DNA of 64,000 bases from an uncultured Paracoccus sp. (GTDB lineage: Bacteria > Pseudomonadota > Alphaproteobacteria > Rhodobacterales > Rhodobacteraceae): assembly GCF_947487305.1 (NCBI RefSeq), contig NZ_CANKWH010000009.1, forward strand, positions 1 to 64,000, in the 5' to 3' direction. Numbering within the stretch: the stretch's first letter is position 1; each line of letters begins with the position of its first letter. The position numbers were made by a program, and so were the translations under genes. This document shows positions 61,013-64,000 of the stretch, in pieces. Under the pieces are notes generated by a model that ran no database searches, was not told where the DNA came from, and saw only the letters and a list, made by a program, of their open reading frames with translations.

Positions 61013-63792
61013 GCCATGACCTCCAGCTTGGCCAGCGGCCCGGGATCAAGTGTCAGGATCTCGGCTGGCAGCAGCACGCCGCCCGCCCCCGTGCGCCCGC
61101 CAAGCGAGACCAGCCGGTCATGGGCGATGGCAGCGGTCTGGGGGGCAGTGTTGCGGGCCAGCAGATCGACATCAATGGCCGCGACCCCGGCGACCTGATG
61201 GGCGGCCTCGGCCACCTCGCTCAGCGGAATGGATTGCGCGAAATCCCGCGCGGCGAAGGCGAAGGCGTCACGCAGATGGGCCTCGGTCGCAGCCAGCACC
61301 GTATCGCTGTCATGGGCCGGATCGATCTTGACCCTCAGCCCCAACCGGAAGCTCGCCGGCGCATAACTGAGCAGATCGACCGAGACCAGCGGATCGCCAA
61401 GCGCGCGGAAGGCCGCCAGCAGGTTCGCATGGGGGGCAGAGCCGGGCGGGATGGTCTTGCCGCCCTCGCCCGCCACCGTCACCACGATGCGCCTCAGATC
61501 GCCCTGCCAGATCCAGCGTGCCTCGGCCTTGTCGATGCCGGGAAAGCCCAGTGCGAAGTCGCGGTAATCGGTCAGCGACACCACGCGGCCCAAGGTCAGC
61601 GTGTGCAAGGGCGCATTGCGCCGCGCGTCGTTGGCCGCTTCCGCATCGACCCCGCCCGTCGCCGGCAGCGGATTGTCAGTCTCCTTAAGCCCCAGCGGAC
61701 GGTCCAGCGGCAGCTTCAACTGCCCGGCGCGCAGGTTCCCCGCCGCGCCAAGCCCGCGCGAATATTCGGCCTGAATATTGTCGCGGCCAGCCGGAGGACG
61801 CGCGCCCGACACCCCATCGCCGAATTCCACCACCGTTTCGCCCGTGTCGGTCAGCGAGGTCCTGAACACCCGCGCCGCGGCGCCCCGCTGGTAGAGATCG
61901 GGCAGTTCTTGCCATGCCACCCCGTCGATGCGCAGGGTCAGGGTGCTGGCCACGCCGGTCTCGGTCGGGGCCTGACGCTGGCTGACCGGCGCCTGTTTCA
62001 GCAGGAATCTCTGGAACGGGCGCGCAGGATCGCCGCCGCCAAGGATCTCTGCCGTGCCCTCGCCATGGGCGGCGCGCGCGACATTGGCATGGATCACCAC
62101 CGAAGCCCGGTCGAGCGCGGCACCCAGCGCGTCCTCGAGGATCAGCGTTGAATGGCTGGCATCCGTCGCCTGCACCTCGCGCAGCAGCACCGGGATCGCC
62201 AGCATCTCGGCATCCTCGGGGGCGGGAAGGATGCGGAAAGCCGACTCCTCGGCGATCACCTGCCCCTGTCGTCCGTCCGGATCGCGGATAGGCCAGAGAT
62301 TTGCGGGCGAGGGTCCGTCCATCAGCGTGATGTGGTCGCCCCGCAAAAGCTGCCCTGCCCCGCCGTCGTCATAGCTGATGGCAAGCGTCTGAAGGACCAG
62401 TTCCAACACGGCACGCCGGCCCCGGATAATCAGCCGCCGGCCCTCGGGCAGGTCATCGACCCGCCGCGACAACTCGATCTCGCCGCCGGTGATCCAGCGC
62501 GTCTCGGGCGTCTCGGCCAGCGCGATCCCGGCGCTGCCACCATAGGCGGCGATGCCGCGATAGCCGGGCAACATCAGCGCGAGGTTCGAGCCGTTGGTAT
62601 CCATGTCGATCCGCTGCGCCTTGCCCGAAATGGCAAAGGCGGCGCGGCTGTCATCGCCGGTGGTGGTGAGGCGGAAGGCTTGGGTCACGCCGTTCGGGCT
62701 GTCGAGCACCAACCAGCCGCCCGGCAGGAAGGTCTTGTAGAGGTTGTCCAGATGGATGCGGGTCGTTCCGGGAAAGGCAAAGACCCAGTCCCCCGGCGCC
62801 GCCGCGCTGCCGCCGATGGTCGAGGGCGAATTGGCCTTGGGCGCATCGGCATAGCCGAACCCGGCGCGCTGGTCGGCGGTCAGCACCAGGGGATGCGGGG
62901 CGTTGAAACCGAAGAGTGCGGCCCGGTCGCGCAGGTGGTGCAGCACCAGCCCCGGCGTTGGCCCGTCCGGCCCGCTGTCAACACTGTCCAGCGCAGCATT
63001 CCAGCTGATCCGCGTGCGGCTGCCGTCCTTGGATGGCTCGACCCCGGTGATCCGGCGCAGGTCCCAGAGCGGGGAGTCATCGTCGAACCCGGCAAAACCC
63101 GGATCGCCCCTTTCGCGCGAGACGAAGAGGATCACATCGCCGACCACCAGCGACGGAAGGCCCGCAACCCAGGTCTCGCTGTCGCCGTTGCGCGGCAGGC
63201 GCGGGCGCGAGGGGCGCGGCGTGAGGCGGTTCCAGCTTACGCGGGTATCCAGATCGTCCATCGTCTCGAAGGTTTGCGCCATTTCCTCCGGCCCCGGCTG
63301 CGACTGCACCCTTGTTCCGGCGGGCACGGCAAGCTCGGTCACATCCGGGGGGGCGCCCGGCGGGTCCTCCATCAGGATCACCAGATCGGTCTCGGCTGAG
63401 GCGCCCGGATGCAGGCGATAGCCGGTCAGCCGGGCCAGTTCGGCGACCGACAGCCGCTCGGTCGCGCTGCCCAGATAGGCCTCGTTCGCCAGCCGCTCCT
63501 GATAGAAGGTCAGAACGTCGCAGGCCGAGGCCCAGGCATCGATCAGCGCGATCGAGAAATCATCATCCGCGCGGGTGCCCAGCCCCGCCAGCGCCGGATG
63601 GGCGGCCGAGGCGAGGCCGGTCAGCATCGAGGCCTTGAAGCTGGCATGATCGCCGGCGCGGAAGGCGATGGCGGTCAGGTTCGGGCGGTTTTCGGTCGGG
63701 CGCAGCGTCGACAGCTCGGTGCCATCGCAGCAGCCGCAGACATCGCCCAGCGGCAGGTCGGGATGGCCGATGCGAATCGGGGGCTGGCTCAT
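61009..63792 (-). CDS. Putative baseplate assembly protein (J-like) of the eCIS locus
   Basis: 927 residues, matching the large 'putative baseplate assembly protein' of contractile injection systems. The N-terminus has a Cys-rich GDVCGCCDGTE, then ALIDAWASACDVLTFYQERL and the hallmark LANEAYLGSATERLSVAELA near residue 100-120. The C-terminal part has the baseplate-J-like SLTDYRDFALGFPGIDKAEA stretch and AHQVAGVAAIDVDLL. Its ATG overlaps the stop of the neighbouring gene at 63789. It would form the wedges of the baseplate. Confidence 0.82.
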   Translation of the reverse strand: MSQPPIRIGHPDLPLGDVCGCCDGTELSTLRPTENRPNLTAIAFRAGDHASFKASMLTGLASAAHPALAGLGTRADDDFSIALIDAWASACDVLTFYQERLANEAYLGSATERLSVAELARLTGYRLHPGASAETDLVILMEDPPGAPPDVTELAVPAGTRVQSQPGPEEMAQTFETMDDLDTRVSWNRLTPRPSRPRLPRNGDSETWVAGLPSLVVGDVILFVSRERGDPGFAGFDDDSPLWDLRRITGVEPSKDGSRTRISWNAALDSVDSGPDGPTPGLVLHHLRDRAALFGFNAPHPLVLTADQRAGFGYADAPKANSPSTIGGSAAAPGDWVFAFPGTTRIHLDNLYKTFLPGGWLVLDSPNGVTQAFRLTTTGDDSRAAFAISGKAQRIDMDTNGSNLALMLPGYRGIAAYGGSAGIALAETPETRWITGGEIELSRRVDDLPEGRRLIIRGRRAVLELVLQTLAISYDDGGAGQLLRGDHITLMDGPSPANLWPIRDPDGRQGQVIAEESAFRILPAPEDAEMLAIPVLLREVQATDASHSTLILEDALGAALDRASVVIHANVARAAHGEGTAEILGGGDPARPFQRFLLKQAPVSQRQAPTETGVASTLTLRIDGVAWQELPDLYQRGAAARVFRTSLTDTGETVVEFGDGVSGARPPAGRDNIQAEYSRGLGAAGNLRAGQLKLPLDRPLGLKETDNPLPATGGVDAEAANDARRNAPLHTLTLGRVVSLTDYRDFALGFPGIDKAEARWIWQGDLRRIVVTVAGEGGKTIPPGSAPHANLLAAFRALGDPLVSVDLLSYAPASFRLGLRVKIDPAHDSDTVLAATEAHLRDAFAFAARDFAQSIPLSEVAEAAHQVAGVAAIDVDLLARNTAPQTAAIAHDRLVSLGGRTGAGGVLLPAEILTLDPGPLAKLEVMA

Positions 63793-64000
63793 TTCCCGCC
63801 TCCCATCGTCACCTCGAGCGAACCGCGCTCGGGGAAGTTGCGGTCATTCTCCAGCCGGGCGATCTCGAGCCGGCCAAAGGTCAGGACGCCATCCTGCAAG
63901 GGCACGGTGGTGGTTGTCCCCCGGCGGCGGAACAGCGACGCCTTGACCGAGGTGACGCCTTCGATCGCCATGACACGGGCATAAATGGCGCTGAGATGGA
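63789..64000 (-). CDS. C-terminal part of a second baseplate assembly protein (partial)
   Basis: The frame is open to the window edge and continues outside it: HLSAIYARVMAIEGVTSVKA followed by SLFRRRG..., ending VTMGGGK. The VMAIEGVTSVKASLFRRRG pattern is the C-terminal end of a baseplate J/gp47-like protein of eCIS loci, so two J-like genes stand side by side. An internal ATG at 63971 would yield only 60 residues and is not the real start. At least 70 residues are in this window. Confidence 0.7.
   Translation of the reverse strand, partial: HLSAIYARVMAIEGVTSVKASLFRRRGTTTTVPLQDGVLTFGRLEIARLENDRNFPERGSLEVTMGGGK

Noticed and set aside
63789..63971. A complete 60-residue gene starting at 63971
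   Set aside because: The frame stays open through the window edge and resembles the C-terminus of a baseplate protein, so it is a partial large gene.
54964..64000. Gene transfer agent (GTA) or prophage
   Set aside because: No capsid, portal, terminase or typical GTA tail genes are seen; the DUF6519 and large J-like proteins fit a contractile injection locus better.

Overview
This window looks like the chromosome of a high-GC alphaproteobacterium of the Rhodobacteraceae, most likely Paracoccus or a close relative. The main evidence is the complex I operon. Its order is nuoA-B-C-D-E-F-G-H-I-J-K-L-M-N, interrupted by the small accessory frames known as URFs in Paracoccus denitrificans and followed by birA, coaX and an RNase J gene. 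An alphaproteobacterial LexA box (GTTC-N7-GTTC) in front of uvrA supports the same placement. Coding density is very high, ATGA/TGATG stop-start overlaps are common, and no gene-free stretch exceeds about 300 bp.

Positions 1-24300 read on the minus strand as one long transcription unit. It runs from a candidate promoter near 24300 through nuoA, B, C, D, a 41-residue membrane peptide, a small membrane protein, nuoE (with an extra C-terminal helix-hairpin-helix module), a second protein carrying the same module, a DUF5337 protein, nuoF, two tandem DUF3291 proteins, two small lipoproteins, a DUF5333 protein, nuoG, a 258-residue lipoprotein, nuoH, a 61-residue protein, nuoI, a CMD-family protein, nuoJ-N, birA, coaX and rnj. 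Last comes a bile acid:sodium symporter-like gene cut off by the end of an IS21-like element at the left edge.

Positions 24400-35900 hold a secreted VWA protein, pyruvate carboxylase, a GFA-family protein, SOS-controlled uvrA with a DUF4260 protein, a two-gene membrane unit (DUF5671), a tRNA-Gly(GCC) with a strong terminator, and a TetR regulator. Positions 35900-48450 hold a dimethylglycine/sarcosine dehydrogenase-like flavoprotein, panC, a complete moxR-DUF58-BatABCD-like operon on the minus strand, an aldehyde dehydrogenase plus SDR pair, an AHSA1-type protein and a stand-alone Lrp/AsnC ligand-binding domain.

Positions 48480-53220 hold a MATE exporter and, divergently, pyrB, a small membrane protein, a dihydroorotase homologue that has lost its metal-binding HxH, and plsY. 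Positions 53287-54954 form a quorum-sensing island. It has an acyl-homoserine-lactone synthase, an overlapping 80-residue protein of unknown role and a divergent LuxR receptor, with an exact dyad between them and a noticeably AT-rich stretch around the luxI start.

From 54964 to the right edge, on the minus strand, is the distal part of a phage-tail-like contractile injection (eCIS-type) locus. It contains a LysM/gpX-like small protein, a DUF6519 beta-helix protein, a gpI-like tail protein that also carries a beta-helix region, a 927-residue baseplate J-like protein, and the C-terminal end of a second baseplate protein that continues outside the window. This injection locus beside the LuxI/LuxR pair is the most interesting part of the window; the rest of it (sheath, tube, ATPase, toxins) must lie to the right.
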